Below are positions 40,509 through 54,233 of a stretch of 64,000 bases of DNA, piece by piece. The notes under the pieces were generated by a model. That model worked only from the letters and a program-made list of their open reading frames with translations. It was not told where the DNA came from and searched no databases. The first letter of the stretch is position 1; each line of letters opens with the position of its first letter. The stretch spans positions 72,169,247-72,233,246 of the forward strand of contig CM040128.1 of assembly GCA_022559845.1 (NCBI GenBank), in the 5' to 3' direction. This DNA is from Amorphophallus konjac. Taxonomy: Eukaryota; Streptophyta; Magnoliopsida; Alismatales; Araceae. Position numbers and translations under genes: made by a program.

Positions 40509-41787
40509 AGAGCACTACACCTTACAAGATCCAACCTCCAAAACCTACATTCAATCAACCCATTGATGATTAGAGAAACATTCTTTTTGTCTGTCTTTGT
40601 CTATTCAATTTCATTATTCTTCATGTGCTTACAAAACAATTGAAACAGTGAAGTGGAGTAGGAAAATGAGAGATGCTCAAAGGACAAAAGGTGAAATTTC
40701 CACAAAACAAAGGTAGCAAGTCCAGATAGCAATAACCCAGATAAAATCTTCAAATTGAGAAGGTTTATAATTAAATTAGGAGTTTCTGATAGTTGCAAGC
40801 ACTTGAGCAACAGACCACTAAAGAAGAAGCTAGACTTTGTATAAAACTGATAACTAAATAGATAGCTTAAAAGGTGACATTCATATACTTGCATGCACAA
40901 TTTCAAAATTTTAGATTATCACAGTTCTGCAGATTCAGTTTTGTCTTCACTTGGGGTTTTGTCATCCATTCCTTGTTTGCCTCTTTTTATTTTATTTTTT
41001 ATAGTTTCCTTCTTTCATCAATTAATAATTGTAACTCATTTACCATCCACTTTTTTCCTCCAAAAAAGAACCTTACAATTCACTTTCTACAAGAGGATTC
41101 TGTAAACCATGCCATATATAAACATTGTTCTCACCATCTTCTGAGATAAGATTTGTGATGTACAATGGATAGGTCATAATGCGTAAACAATCCAAGATTC
41201 TTTCATGCAATCCCCAAGATAATCTTAACTTAATATCTCATTACTTTAAAACATGTCCAAAAATGTCCTTACGATCCACTGTATGAGTTGTGATATGATA
41301 CTTGTTCAAGCCTCACAGCAATGTAGTTAACAAAAATAAGATAGTAAATGAAAGTCTAGAAATACTGAAAACGTTAATAGATACTTGTTCAAGCCTCACA
41401 GTAATCAGGTTCTGAAAATTTTAAAGCATGCTATCAGGTGGGCAAGTCCAACTAGTTTGCACAAGAACCCCTATTTCTGGGCATAGCCAGCTCAACAAGC
41501 CATTAAATCAAATGTAAACATCTTAAAAAATTTTTAATCTCTTGGTTTATTGTATTTTTTTGTAGCTAGTTCAGCATGGGGACTCAAGATCTTGTATCCT
41601 CATTCAGTAATATTCTGCTATGATGGTTTCATCATTCCTCCATTCTTTCAATTTCTCTTTATTGAAATTCAGCATGCCTTCTTCTTTGATCGTTTAATTC
41701 ATATTCCCCACAAAGCTAGATGCTCCTCTTCTTTCTTGAATTGATGTTCCTTCTTTTTGTTTGGCTTGCTGGTTTCATGGGGAGGGG
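40509..41787. other. CACTA-2 interior left of the LARD, no gene seen
   Basis: AT-rich sequence upstream of the TNPA-like gene. Short frames are not protein-like. It would be spacer or intron between the TNPD and TNPA genes. Confidence 0.4.
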
Positions 41788-44700
41788 TGTAATGACCTAG
41801 ATTCGTGATAGGTCCTATTGGATCTTTTGGATTGGTTTCGTTGAGTTTCGGTTCGCTTTTGTGGCTTCCGAGTTGAGTTTGACGAGCCGTGTGGGTTTTT
41901 CTCACGTACTAGTTACGGAACCCTACGGTGAGTTTGTTTGTCAATTCTCGAGCTCGTGGATGCTACAGCAACGATGTACTCTTCGAGCCGGTCGTTTCGA
42001 CTATTTTTGCATATTTTTCTGAATTTGTGCATTTTCGGCGCATTTTTGGAATTTTCAGAAATTAGGAAAAATTCCTAATTTCTTTTCTTTTATTTCTTTT
42101 CCTCTCTCTCTCTCCTCACTCTCGTGATCTCACTCTCTCTCTCCCGTTCTCTCTCGTTCTCTCCCCCTTTCGGCTCCGGCTGCAGACGGAGGCGTGCTTG
42201 GGCGAGGTGGCGACGAGGTGGAGCTGTCGAGGTGCGCGATGGGGCGAGGATCGGATCGATTCTGGCGCGATCCCGATCGGTGGATTCAAAGCTGGTGAAA
42301 TCGGTTCGCGAGTGGTTTTCGGCGTGGTGTAGTCCTTTCGGGGCACGGTTTCTTCAGTGGAGGTAGGGTGACTGATCCTTACTTCGTCCTCTCCGTTTTC
42401 CCTGCCATTGCACGGTGTTCGGCTAGGAATCGGTCGAGTTTGGGCTTGTTTTGCCTAAACCGTGATTTTCGTGGTTTTTAGGGTCGGCCGGTAAACGTTG
42501 ACTGTTTGCGGCGTAGTTAGTTTCTAACTGACCGCAGGGATGTTAGGATCCCGTCCACGTTGATTTCGTGTGGTTTGGTGTTCATTCGAGGTCGGTAGAA
42601 GCCCGAGAACCTCGGTGACCCACTTTGGGTGGATTTGATGAAATCGCCCGGATCGTGCATTTTTAGGCTTGCATGTGGGGTCTTTTGTGCCCTGATGTGG
42701 TTATTTTTCGTTGTGGTGTGTTTCCCCTGCGTTTCGGCGTGAATGGGTCGTGGAACGGGCCGATTTGGCCGTTCCTCTGTTTTCCCGCCGTATGGGAAGT
42801 AGTGGTCCTTCCAGTGGCCGTTACTTGCTTCTGACAGTCCTACGATAGGCCGTTACTTCGTCTGAGGTTTTTGAGCTTGTGGCTTCTGGGTAAGCGACGG
42901 CCCTAGGGTGGCGCGTCGTTTCCTAGTGATGCGCCTAGGCTGGCGCGTTGCTTCCTCTGTCGTTTTGGTTTTGGGGTTGAGTCGGTTGGTCTACCGCGCT
43001 TGACCCAGTGCGTTGGATGAAAGTAACGCGCCATGCCCTGGCCGTTGCTTGCTGTTTGACCGACGTTGACCTGTTGAGGCGGTGCCTCCAGCGGTCGTGC
43101 CTCTATCCGTCGTTTGAGTGTAACGCGCCTGCCCCTGGCCGTTACATTCTGTTTTGGCCGAGCTTGGGTGGCTGTGTCCGTTGGAAGTAGCGGACGTGCC
43201 CCTGTGCATCGTTATTGTATAACGCGCCTGCTCCCGTCCGTTATTTGTTGTTTTGCGCTGGGTTGAGGGTGGCTGTGCACGTTGAGAATAACGCGCCTAC
43301 CCCTGTGCGTCGTTTGGTTGTGACGCGTCTCCCTTGCCGCGTCGTTTGCGTGTAGCGCGCCTGGCTTTACGCGTTACTTGGCTTCCTGTGTTTAGTAGAG
43401 TGTTAGGTTGGTGGTGCGACGGCTTAGCTTTCGTCCGTCGTTGGTGAGTAACGACCTGGTCTAGACCATCATTTGTTAATAGCGGTCTAGGTATGGTGCG
43501 TTATTAGCCTTGTGCTTCGATTTCCGCCTGTTGATTTCTGTTGTGGCTTGGCTTGGCCTTGTGGTCTGCCCGTTGTCCCGTGGATGTCTTCTGACATCCT
43601 ATGAGGGTTAAGACTACGTTGTAAGGTAGCCAGGAGTCTTCTTACTTGAGGTAGGATTCTCCATCCTACTTTTTTTGTAAGCTGCTCTTTTGGTTCCGGT
43701 CGACCCGGTGTGACCCAGGGGTTGACTAGTGACCTTGTGTGTAGGTGTCTTGGTGGCCTTGTCTGGCCCGAGACTCTGTTTCTGGATGCCTCAGGATGTT
43801 GTCTTACCTCGGTTTGCGTGTCCAGCTGTGCTGAGGGTTTCTGTTGTTCCCTCAGGTCTCCGTGTGTCGCTTTATGCGGAGCGTTGTTTTGTTGGCTTAG
43901 GATTAGACCGATTGGCGGCTTGTTCCGCTGTTGTGACGATCTTGCCTTTGAGTCGTCCGACTCAGGGATCGTTACGTTGTAGGTCTAGTTGCCTGGTCCT
44001 GAGTCTGTTGGCGGTTGTTTGACTGCCTTGGTGCTTGATTGTGCACGAGACAGGGCTTTTCTTAGCTGTCTGTGCAGTAGCACCTGTGTTTCAGAGTTCG
44101 TGCCTTGTGAGCCTCCCCTGGTTGTAGCCCTAGGCTTTTGCCGACCCACCGGGAGTGGTGGAGGGGTGTTTCCTGTGGCGTTTGGTACGTACGGTTTTTA
44201 AGCTAGTTCCGTAGGCCCCGGCCAACGGTAGCGTCCTACCGAGGGGAATACTAGCTAGAGGCCTGACCTAGGTAGAGGTCGGTGTGTGCACACGTGGTCA
44301 GGGACTGGGGACTTGCGCCGACGGGCGTGGCCCTGACTAGTTACTCGCAGTGGTGCTGTAGTCTTGTGCTGTGGTGCTGTGTTTCCGTGGAGCTGCTGTT
44401 CCTTGGACCTGGTTCTTGGTGTGTCTTGTCCTTGAGTGACCTGACACTTGTGGCGCAGTGTAAGCCGTCAGTGGACACATCTGGATGTTCTGCTGGGAGG
44501 AGGGTGCTCCTGTCACTTGGTGCTGTGACTCTCACGTTTTCTTGCGCGTTGTGACCTTTGCGAGTTGCCCGCTCGTGGCTGTACTCGAGGTCACTGTCCT
44601 ATTGGTTGCATGATGTTTTAGTCATGTGTGGGGCTGTGTGCACGACGTTTCCGGTCGTGTACGTGTTTGTGTGGCGTCTGTCTGGGTCTCGTCTGGACCT

Positions 44701-45432
44701 TGTTTGTTTGGGCTGGCTGGCAGGCTGGTGTACCCTTCTGTGTGAGTTTAGGGTCAACCGTCTGTTACCTTTTTGTGTAGCTTAGGGTGCCGAGTCCTTC
44801 TCGGTGGCCGTGTTCCGTGTTTTACGGCCTCGCTCTTCTTTGTTGTTGAGCTCCCCTTGCTCTTTGCCTGTTCCCCACTCCTGCTGTCCCTGTTCTGTTT
44901 ACAGCTTTGTAGTGTAGCTTTTACTGCTTTGCTGCACTAGTTGTTTAGTTGCTTACCGTTGCACTGTGCATTTTCCAGTGGGGATCCGCGTGACCCCTAC
45001 TGAGTTTCTGTTGAGACTCACCCCTGCTTTTCAGGTGAGCGGCGCCCATCGTCTCCCGGTGCTTCGTGAGCTGTTTCGGAGACCGTGTCTAGCTGCCAAC
45101 TATAGTCGAGCCGCCTCTTTGAGGCTTTTGTGGTACCTTTGCCGGGGTATGCCCCGTGTAGTTGTACTCTCTTTGGACTAGTGCTCTTGTTATCTGGACT
45201 AGTATATATGTATATCACTCTGGTTATTTTGAATTGCTTCCGCACTTCTGTTAATTTTGTTACTTAATTGTAAAATGCGCGTTCCAAATTGCAATTCATT
45301 ATGCATACCCCTCAGCTTACCCCCACTAACCCTTCAGGGGCCTCATCAGCCTCTTGGGTGGCTTCCCCAGTTCTTGGTATCGGTGTATCGATGTTATCGG
45401 TATATCGGTATCCTGAACTGTGGGTCGTTACA
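41788..45432 (+). repeat. LARD left LTR
   Basis: Contains a CT-rich tract (42100-42170) and, at about 42890-43400, many (G)TAACGCGCC(T) and CGTTA(C/T)TTG units. ORFs over it have no homology I recognise. The 11-bp length difference from the right LTR is one duplication of TTGGATCTTTG near the start of the right copy. Confidence 0.92.
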
Positions 45433-47403
45433 GTTGGTATCAGAGAATTGGTTGAGGATTGTATAAGGAATTGGAATTTGTGCTTGTCCATAGCTAGTCC
45501 TTGGTGTTGTCTCTTGCTGGCTTAGGTGTTGCGATGTTTATCGCGGTGCTTTTTGTGTGTGGTCTTGTGCGTGCTTGGTTGGCACTGTACGAGATGGTTT
45601 TGCTCTCGTCTGGTTGTGACGAGGTGCTTCGTTCGGTTTTAGTGTTGGTCTCGATCGCATTGCGCTTGGCAGTGTTTGTCGGTTGGCATGAACCTGTAGT
45701 GCATTGTTCGAGCTATTTTCTGTGTTTTGCTCAGGTGGCTTGTGACTTTTAGCGTTGGTGCGATGGCCATGCACGTTCTTACGTTGCTTTGGTTGTCCTG
45801 GCTTTTGTCTGTTTAGCTCCTGATATGATTCGCTTCTGTTGAAGTGTTCAATTAGATCCCATATTGGAGAAGTTGCTCAGGCGAGCCTAGGATTTTTCCC
45901 TTCCTGGTGAGCTTTTTGTGGTTGAGCTTCTTACTTCTCGTCCATTCTGGAAGAATCTTTTCGAATTTTGCCTTGGAATTGCTGCCTTAGTGATGCCTTT
46001 GTCCTGTGTCTGCTTAAGTGTGGACAGCTTTGTTTTGAGCCTGATCTGCTCCTTATGGTACGGTTGCTTGGCTTTCGACTCCATGATGGTATTAAGAGCT
46101 GTTGTGTACCATGTTGTCGTGCTGCGTTCGTTAGCCGACGTGTTGTGAAGGCTCATTTATCGTTTCAGGACGTGAAGGTAAGCTGAGACTGATGCTTTTC
46201 CTTGTGCGTTGTGCTGAGGCTGGTGCTCTTCTTGTGTTGCACTTAGGCTCCCTGTAATCGGTTGTTCGCGAGATCGCTACTCGTGGCGTGTTAATTGCGA
46301 TTTTTGTTGATTGTGATGACGCCTGGTGTGTGCTGAGATGCGATTTCTGATGTTGTTCTGTTGCCTGTACGCGGTGTGGAGAGTGCAGCTGCAGTGTGTG
46401 GGTTGGCTACCCACTTGTCGAGAGGTTTGTTCTTTCTCGATGTGACTTTGTCTTGGCTCTTGTGCCTTGACTTTGTCTATTGCCGTGCCTGTGTTTGTGG
46501 TTTTCCATTATTGTTAGCATCGGCATGTTGCGAGTGTTGGGGAATTTATCGGCGATCCTTGCTGGTTGAGTACTCTTGCTCTGTATTTCTTTCTTGGGTG
46601 TTGTGCTCTCGAGACGTGTTTGTAGTCCTTGAGGTACGTTCCCCGAGATTATTGTTGTTTCTTGTTGTTGTGGGTCTTCTCTTGGTGAGCAGTCTGGTGC
46701 GTGACCTGTCTCTAGTGGTCGTGCGTTCAGCTGTTCGTATGCCTTGATGTGACCTTGCTTGCGGTGGTGTTCCTTGGCCCTGTGTGTTGTGCGGAGCCGG
46801 AATCCTGCAGGTGTTGCCGTTGTGTTGTCTTGGCGTTGTTTCTTTATGATTTTGTGTCCTTGCCTTGGACCATTGTCTTGTCAGTTAGCTTGCAGTACTC
46901 CCTTGCTTGGGTAGAGTTAGCTTGCGACTCGACCCGATGTAATGTCTGGGTGGATGCTGACTTGATGGTGCCTGTGGTTCAGTGGTGTTGTTGTCGTTGG
47001 TGTCCTATGTGCCAGGTGTTTCCTGTTACCTTTGGCACTGGAGCCGATGATGTTGCGAGCTGTCAGCTGTGAGGACTGTGTTTCCTGGTGTAAGCTGTCG
47101 CTTGCTGTGTGCTATTGTGTTTTTCGGTGTTGGTTCTCGGTTGTTGTGGCAGTCGTGTCTCCTGTCTGGTGAGACGTAAATGACGTTGCCCTTGCTTCGG
47201 AGGTGTCAGGTGTGTTCACTTTGGTGCTATGCTCGTGCTGTGAACTTGCTGTCTGGGAAGCTAGAGCGTGTACCTGTAATTGTGATCTGACGGTAGTCCT
47301 CTGAGCTGTGTTTCTCGAGATTTTTGTTGTTGGGTTGTTCTTCCCTGCTTCTCCTTTGTTAGTCCTTAATTTCGAGGGCGAAATTTCTTAAAGGAGGGGA
47401 GGA
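45433..47403 (+). other. LARD internal domain, non-coding
   Basis: The primer site is at 45434-45446 and the polypurine tract at the end. It is G/T-rich. The open frames up to 128 aa are Cys/Val/Leu-rich and match no gag, protease, RT or integrase motif. I treat it as non-coding with possible packaging signals. Confidence 0.75.
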
Positions 47404-50400
47404 TGTAATGACCTGGATCCGTGATAGGTCCTGTTGGATCTTTGTTGGATCTTTTGGATTGGTTTCGTTGAGTTTCGGTTCACTTTTGTGGCTTCCGAGT
47501 TGAGTTTGACGAGCCGTGTGAGTTTTTCTCACGTACTAGTTACGGAACCCTATGGTGAGTTTGTTTGTCAATTCTCGAGCTCATGGATGCTACAGCAACG
47601 ATGTACTCTTCGAGCCGGTCGTTTTGACTATTTTTGCGTATTTTTCTGAATTTGTGCATTTTTGGCACATTTTCAGAATTTTCAGAAATTAGGAAAAATT
47701 CCTAATTTCTTTTCTTTTATTTCTTTTCCTCTCTCTCTCTCCTCACTCTCGCGATCTCACACTCTCTCTCCCGTTCTCTCTCGTTCTCTCCCCCTTTCGG
47801 CTCCGGCTGCAGACGGAGGCGTGCTTGGGCGAGGTGGCGACGAGGTGGAGCTGTCGAGGTGCGCGATGGGGCGAGGATCGGATCGATTCTGGCGCGATCC
47901 CGATCGGTGGATTCAAAGCCGGTGAAATCGGTTCGCGAGTGGTTTTCGGCGTGGTGTAGTCCTTTCGGGGCACGGTTTCTTCGGTGGAGGTAGGGTGACT
48001 GATCCTTACTTCGTCCTCTCCGTTTTCCCTGCCATTGCACGGCGTTCGGCAAGGAATCGGTCGAGTTTGTGCTTGTTTTGCCTAAACCGTGATTTTCGTG
48101 GTTTTTAGGGTCGGCCGATAAACGGCGACTGTTTGCGGCGTAGTTAGTTTCTAACTGACCGCAGGGATGTTAGGATCCCGTCCACGTTGATTTCGTGTGG
48201 TTTGGTGTTCATTCGAGGCCGGTAGAAGCCCGAGAACCTAGGTGACCCACTTTGGGTGGATTTGATGAAATCGCCCGGATCGTGCATTTTTGGGCTTGCA
48301 TGTGGGGTCTTTTGTGCCCTGATGTGGTTATTTGTCGTTGTGGTGTGTTTCCCCTGCGTTTCGGCGTGAATGGGGCGTGGAACGGGCCGATTTGGCCGTT
48401 CCTCTGTTTTCCCGCCGTATGGGAAGTAGCGGTCCTTCCAGTGGCCGTTACTTGCTTCTGACGGTCCTACGATAGGCCGTTACTTCGTCTGAGGTTTTTG
48501 AGCTTGTGGCTTCTGGGTAAGCGACGGCCCTAGGGTGGCACGTCGTTTCCTAGTGACGCGCCTAGGCTGGCGCGTTGCTTCCTCTGTCGTTTTGGTTTTG
48601 GGGTTGAGTCGGTTGGTCTAACGCGCTTGACCCAGTGCGTTGGATGAAAGTAACGCGCCATGCCCTGGCTGTTGCTTGCTGTTTGACCGACGTTGACCTG
48701 TTGAGGCGGTGCCTCCAGCGGTCGTGCCTCTATCCGTCGTTTGAGTGTAACGCGCCTGTCCCTGGCCGTTACATTCTGTTTTGGCCGAGCTTGGGTGGTT
48801 GTGTCCATTGAAAGTAGCGACCGTGCCCCTGTGCGTCGTTATTGTATAACGCGCCTACTCTCGTCCGTTATTTGTTGTTTTGCGCTGGGTTGAGGGTGGC
48901 TGTGGACGTTGAGAATAACGCGCCTGCCCCTGCGCGTCGTTTGGTTGTGACGCGTCTCCCTTGCCAAGTCGTTTGTGTGTAGCGCGCCTGGCTTTACGCG
49001 TTACTTGGCTTCCTATGTTTAGTAGAGTGTTAGGTTGGTGGTGCGACGGCTTAGCTTTCGTCCGTCGTTGGTGAGTAACGACCTGGTCTAGACCGTCATT
49101 TGTTAATAGCGGTCTAGGTATGGTGCGTTATTAGCCTTGTGCTTCAATTTCTGCCTGTTGATTTCTGTTGTGGCTTGGCTTGGCCTTGTGGTCTGCCCAT
49201 TGTCCCGTGGATGTCTTCTGACATCCTATGAGGGTTAAGACTACGTTGTAAGGTAGCCAGGAGTCTTCTTACTTGAGGTAGGATTCTCCATCCTACTTTT
49301 TTTGTAAGCTGCTGTTTTGGTTCCGGTCGACCCGGTGTGACCCAGGGGTTGACTAGTGACCTTGTGTGTAGGTGTCTTGGTGGCCTTGTCCGGCCCGAGA
49401 CTCTGTTTCTGGATGCCTCGGGGTGTTGTCTTACCTCGGTTTGCGTGTCCAGCTGTGCTGAGGGTTTCTGTTGTTCCCTCAGGTCTCCGTGTGTCACTTT
49501 ATGTGGAGTGTTTTTTTGTTGGCTTTGGATTAGACCGATTGGCGGCTTGTTCCGCTGTTGTGACGATCTTGCCTTTGAGTCGTCCGACTCAGGGATCGTT
49601 ACGTTGTAGGTCTAGTTGCCTGGTCCTGAGTCTGTTGGCGGTTGTTTGACTGCCTTGGTGCTTGATTGTGCACGAGACAGGGCTTTTCTTAGCTGTCTGT
49701 GCAGTAGCACCTGTGTTTCAGAGTTCGTGCCTTGTGAGCCTCCCCTGGTTGTAGCCCTAGGCTTTTGCCGACCCACCGGGAGTGGTGGAGGGGTGTTTCC
49801 TGTGGCGTTTGGTACGTACGGTTTTTAAGCTAGTTCCGTAGGCCCCGGCCAACGGTAGCGTCCTACCGAGGGGAATACTAGCTAGAGGCCTGACCTAGGT
49901 AGAGGTCGGTGTGTGCACACGTGGTCAGGGACTGGGGACTTGCACCGACGGGCGTGGCCCTGACTAGTTACTCACAGTGGTGTTGTAGTCTTGTGCTGTG
50001 GTGCCGTGTTTCCTTGGAGCTGCTGTTCCTTGGACCTGGTTCTTGGTGTGTCTTGTCCTTGAGTGACCTGACACTTGTGGCGCAGTGTAAGCCGTCAGTG
50101 GATGCATCTGACTGTTCTGCTGGGAGGAGGGTGCTCCTGTCACTTGGTGCTGTGACTCTAACGTTTTCTCGCGCGTTGTGACCTTTGCGAGTTGCCCGCT
50201 CGTGGTTGTACTCGAGGTCAGTGTCCTATTGGTTGCATGACGTTTTAGTCATGTGTGGGGCTGTGTGCACGACGTTTCCGGTCGTGTACGTGTTTGTGTG
50301 GCGTCTGTCTGGGTCTCGTCTGGACCTTGTTTGTTTGGGCTGGCTGGCAGGCTGGTGTACCCTTCTGTGTGAGTTTAGGGTCAACCGTCTGTTGCCTTTT

Positions 50401-51059
50401 TGTGTAGCTTAGGGTGCCGAGTCCTTCTCGGTGGCCGTGTTCTGTGTTTTACGGCCTCGCTCTTCTTTGTTGTTGAGCTCCCCTTGCTCTTTGCCTGTTC
50501 CCCACTCCTGCTGTCCCTGTTCTGTTTACAGCTTTGTAGTGTAGCTTTTACTGCTTTGCTGCACTAGTTGTTTAGTTGCTTACTGTTGCACTGTGCGTTT
50601 TCCAGTGGGGATCCGCGTGACCCCTACTGAGTTTCTGTTGAGACTCACCCCTGCTTTTCAGGTGAGCGGCGCCCGTCGTCTCCCGGTGCTTCGTGAGCTG
50701 TTTCGGAGACCGTGTCTAGCTGCCAGCTATAGTCGAGCCGCCTCTTTGAGGCTTTGGTGGTACCTTTGCCGGGGTATGCCCCGTGTAGTTGTACTCTCTT
50801 TGGACTAGTGCTCTTGTTATCTGGACTAGTATATATGTATATCACTCTGGTTATTTTTAATTGCTTCCGCACTTGTGTTAATTTTGTTACTTAATTGTAA
50901 AATACGCGTTCCAAATTGCAATTCATTATGCATACCCCTCAGCTTACCCCCACTAACCCTTCAGGGGCCTCATCAGCCTCTTGGGTGGCTTCCCCAGTTC
51001 TTGGTATCGGTGTATCGATGTTATCGGTATATCGGTATCCTGAACTCTGGGTTGTTACA
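47404..51059 (+). repeat. LARD right LTR
   Basis: Near-identical copy of 41788-45432, including the TAACGCGCC-rich segment (about 48520-49010). Scattered substitutions give a small divergence. Confidence 0.92.
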
Positions 51060-51064
51060 AGGGG

Positions 51065-54000
51065 TCTACCTCTGCAGTGAGGGGGGCTGACCCCCTGTAC
51101 ATTGTGGGATTGGTCAAGAGGATCTCATTCCCTATACTTCATTCCATCATTTTCCATCATCTCAGCATTTTTTTTTTGAGTTCATATTGAGCTCTACATT
51201 CTTCCCCCTTCTTTGATAGTTTTCTGAACCTAAAGTATCATTGCATTTCTTTTGCTCTCGGTGCATCAATTCACCCTCATTTCCAGCAATCCTTTGACTG
51301 TAATATTGTTTGTTATTTATTATTAGCGATCACTGCAATATAAGCCTGCAAAAGAGCAATGTGGGCCATCTTGGGAAGTTGGACTGGTTTCACTTAGCCG
51401 CTGGCCTTGTTTCATAAAGAGCTTTGAGGAATTTTCTGAGAATTGTCTTTTGGAATGGCAGTTTACTAAACTTGAAGATTTGAGCTGCTGATTTTTGGAG
51501 GGGGGGGGGGTGAGCTACAACTAAGATTCTTTCTGAAGCTTTCTAAGTTGTCAGAAACTTCTGCCCACTGAAATTTCCCGAAGCTTTTGACTCCTCTGAA
51601 TCGAACTTCATGAAACAACCATTTATGAATTTATTTAGAAGCTTCTAATTTTCTTCTTAAATGATTGAATTCCAAAGCAGCCAAGATCCTCCAAGCAACT
51701 GACTTCCAACAATTTCAATGTCATCATTTGTTGTTCCATTCATCTCATTCCTTTGTTATTGCCATTAAAAATGGTGAACTTTATTCAGATGTTTATCCAC
51801 CATAGTGTTATCCTTTCATCACTTTTTTTGTTAGATTCATGTTATCACAATTGGTTTCCATATTTTTCTAAGTGCCAAATTCTGGTAAAATTTTGGCAGC
51901 ACATGAGATTTGTCCTATCATGAATCTGTAAGATATTTCCAGGCCATTCCAAGAATGAGATTGACAACCCAAAGAAGTTGGAAATCCCCTTTAACAGAAC
52001 ATTGCTTCAAATCTGAACTTGAAATTTATTTTTTTTGGTGTCTTCCACAGAACTACTGTTGCAAGCAGCAACAGCCAGCATAGACATACCCAAAAAAATC
52101 TGCAACATCACAGTTGTTCCTCTATATTATGTAAATTTGTTTTTATCAGCAATGCTTCTATTCTCCAATCATGCTCAATGAGCAGCATTACTCTTCATTG
52201 AGTGTTCTCTTACATTTGAACCTAGTGCAGTTCCAATCTGATATGACATAATCTGGCTGACCAAACTGTACCTAGTTTCATATCCCAGAAATTGAGGTCA
52301 CGGTGGTGGTGATAGGGATATCAAAGCTCCATTGTTCTGCAGTTCAGATTGGATCCTACGCCACTGCTTCATCATTCACTTGTAATTTTTTTATTAACGG
52401 TTCAGCGTATTCTGGAGTTAAGTTGGCTGCTGCTCTCATGCTTGTTGTATAGAACCCTCTGTTCATAATTCAATCCCTTTCAATCTACTCATTTTGACTC
52501 TCAGCCAGTCTAGAATCCAAGTTTGGTCATCAACTCTTCCTTATGTATACACATAAGTCCCAGCTGGATTTCAGTTCTTAAATCAAAGGTTCCAATGTTC
52601 AACATTCGTTCTTTCATATTTGGCTTATTCTATTTCAGCTATTTTCAAAACTGTACTTGATCATCGTATTTCTGTATTACAGTGAGCTCTTCATTGTGCT
52701 CTTCCAAGATCTTGTGTTGGCTAAGGAGCTCCTCCATATCAGCCCGGTATTGACCACCCGCACTAATAATCTCGATGTCCATCTGAAATGCATGACTCTC
52801 TCATACCTACAAAAATGCTATCATTGGTTTCTGATATGGACATATCAGAGCAGAATGGATATCCTCTGCTTACGCATATGACCTGTCATTAGAATGAAAG
52901 ATTTAAGTTTCAATATCAATCTCAATCCAGCTTATCCCTGGTTCCCATATCACTATGAATGAGTCTAAGTGTGGATGCATTCAAAAGAAATCTTCTGCAT
53001 TCATGCCCATAAGTACTACTTTTCTGAATTTTAGTTTTGCTCAGACCGATGGTCATTGCTGTTTGTTTTTTTTCTTTTAGGAATGGCCGGTCCAAGAAGA
53101 TAAGGGGTTGTGCACTGCACAGGGCCTTTTAAATTTTCTTTTCCCCCTTTTTTTTGGTTTGCCTCCCTTCTTCCCAATTTATAGGGTCTCACATGTAATA
53201 TGCAGGAGCTTCAGTTTTAAACAGGGAGTTTAAATCCCATGTCTAGCATACAACTCCATATTCACTTCAATTTCAGTGGTTTAGAAATCATGTTTGACCA
53301 TTGTGTTTTCTTGATGCATGTTAGCCCAAACCAGACCTTAGCCATTGAATTAGGGAATCGCATTATCATCAGTCACGTTTTCTATTTTCCTTATTCTATC
53401 TTCAGCAGCTCTCAAAGTTATATTCAGCCATTGCATTTTCTAACAATATGAATGTTCAGTCATAACCATGAATCTATTAGGCTTGCTCAAAAAAATCAAA
53501 TATGTGCGAACGACGATATATCGCCCTGATAGGTATCTAAATTAATACAATAAAACTAAGGTAACCTTTAAAATATGATTAATAAATGTGGATTGGTAAA
53601 TCCACTTCTTGACCAACTAAACTATTAAATGTTTATAATGATGCATGTAGCTATTGAAGTCAAATTTCATTACAAGAAGGTTTATTTTCTGGTAATGTTA
53701 ACACTTATGTAAAAATACAATGAAAAAGGCAAAAATAGGATTGAAAGCATCTATATGCATTTCAAAAAAAACACAAACTATAAGAATTCTAAAAGATCTA
53801 ACCTCCAACACCTAAACTTACCAGATTCTAACAAAGGTGTCTGTTTGGATCTGTAAAACCTTGCCTTCTTGAGATCCTTCAGATTGAGTAGAAGCCCTTT
53901 GTGTATAAATGGAAAAGACTAATTTTTGAATTTATGTGTATAAACGAACAAAGAACATGAGTATAGTTAAGAGTATAAGATAATATCATACACCTTCAGC

Positions 54001-54233
54001 AACATTGGCTAATTATCAAATTCTACATGCTTGGTGGTTATAAACCTGATTTATTAGGCATGCAAACCTCAAACAATTGAATCACATCAAGCAGATATTG
54101 TATATGCAAATAGAGTAGAAAGGACATGATCAAGACTCCCATAAATATAACAAAAAGAGAAGAAAGTTGTCATGCTAAAATACAATTTACATGTTGCTGC
54201 TATACTTTTCACTTAGTTGTAAAAATATGAGAT
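51065..54233. other. CACTA-2 interior right of the LARD, no gene assigned
   Basis: AT-rich sequence with T-runs and a G9 run at 51502. An exon-like plus-strand stretch at about 51330-51492, after a TTATTAG acceptor-like site, reads WEVGLVSLSRWPCFIKSFEE then FSENCLLEWQF before a stop. It looks like captured protein but I cannot name it. Nothing else is recognisable. Confidence 0.35.

Larger units (their letters stand above)
41788..51059 (+). mobile_element. LARD: non-autonomous Tekay/Del-like retrotransposon (9272 bp)
   Basis: LTRs of 3645 bp (41788-45432) and 3656 bp (47404-51059) start TGTAATGACC and end (T/C)GTTACA. The flanking target duplication is AGGGG (41783-41787 and 51060-51064). 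An initiator-Met-type primer site TTGGTATCAGAGA (45434-45446) and a polypurine tract AAAGGAGGGGAGGA (47390-47403) are present. The 2.0-kb internal part has no gag or pol. The text before the polypurine tract (TTCGAGGGCGAAATTT) is the usual end of Tekay/Del chromoviruses, which would supply the proteins. Confidence 0.92.

Noticed and set aside
42124..50412. Many 60-130 aa ORFs in the LARD
   Set aside because: Non-coding LTR and spacer. Frames recur in both LTRs because the LTRs are duplicates. No gag or pol motif.
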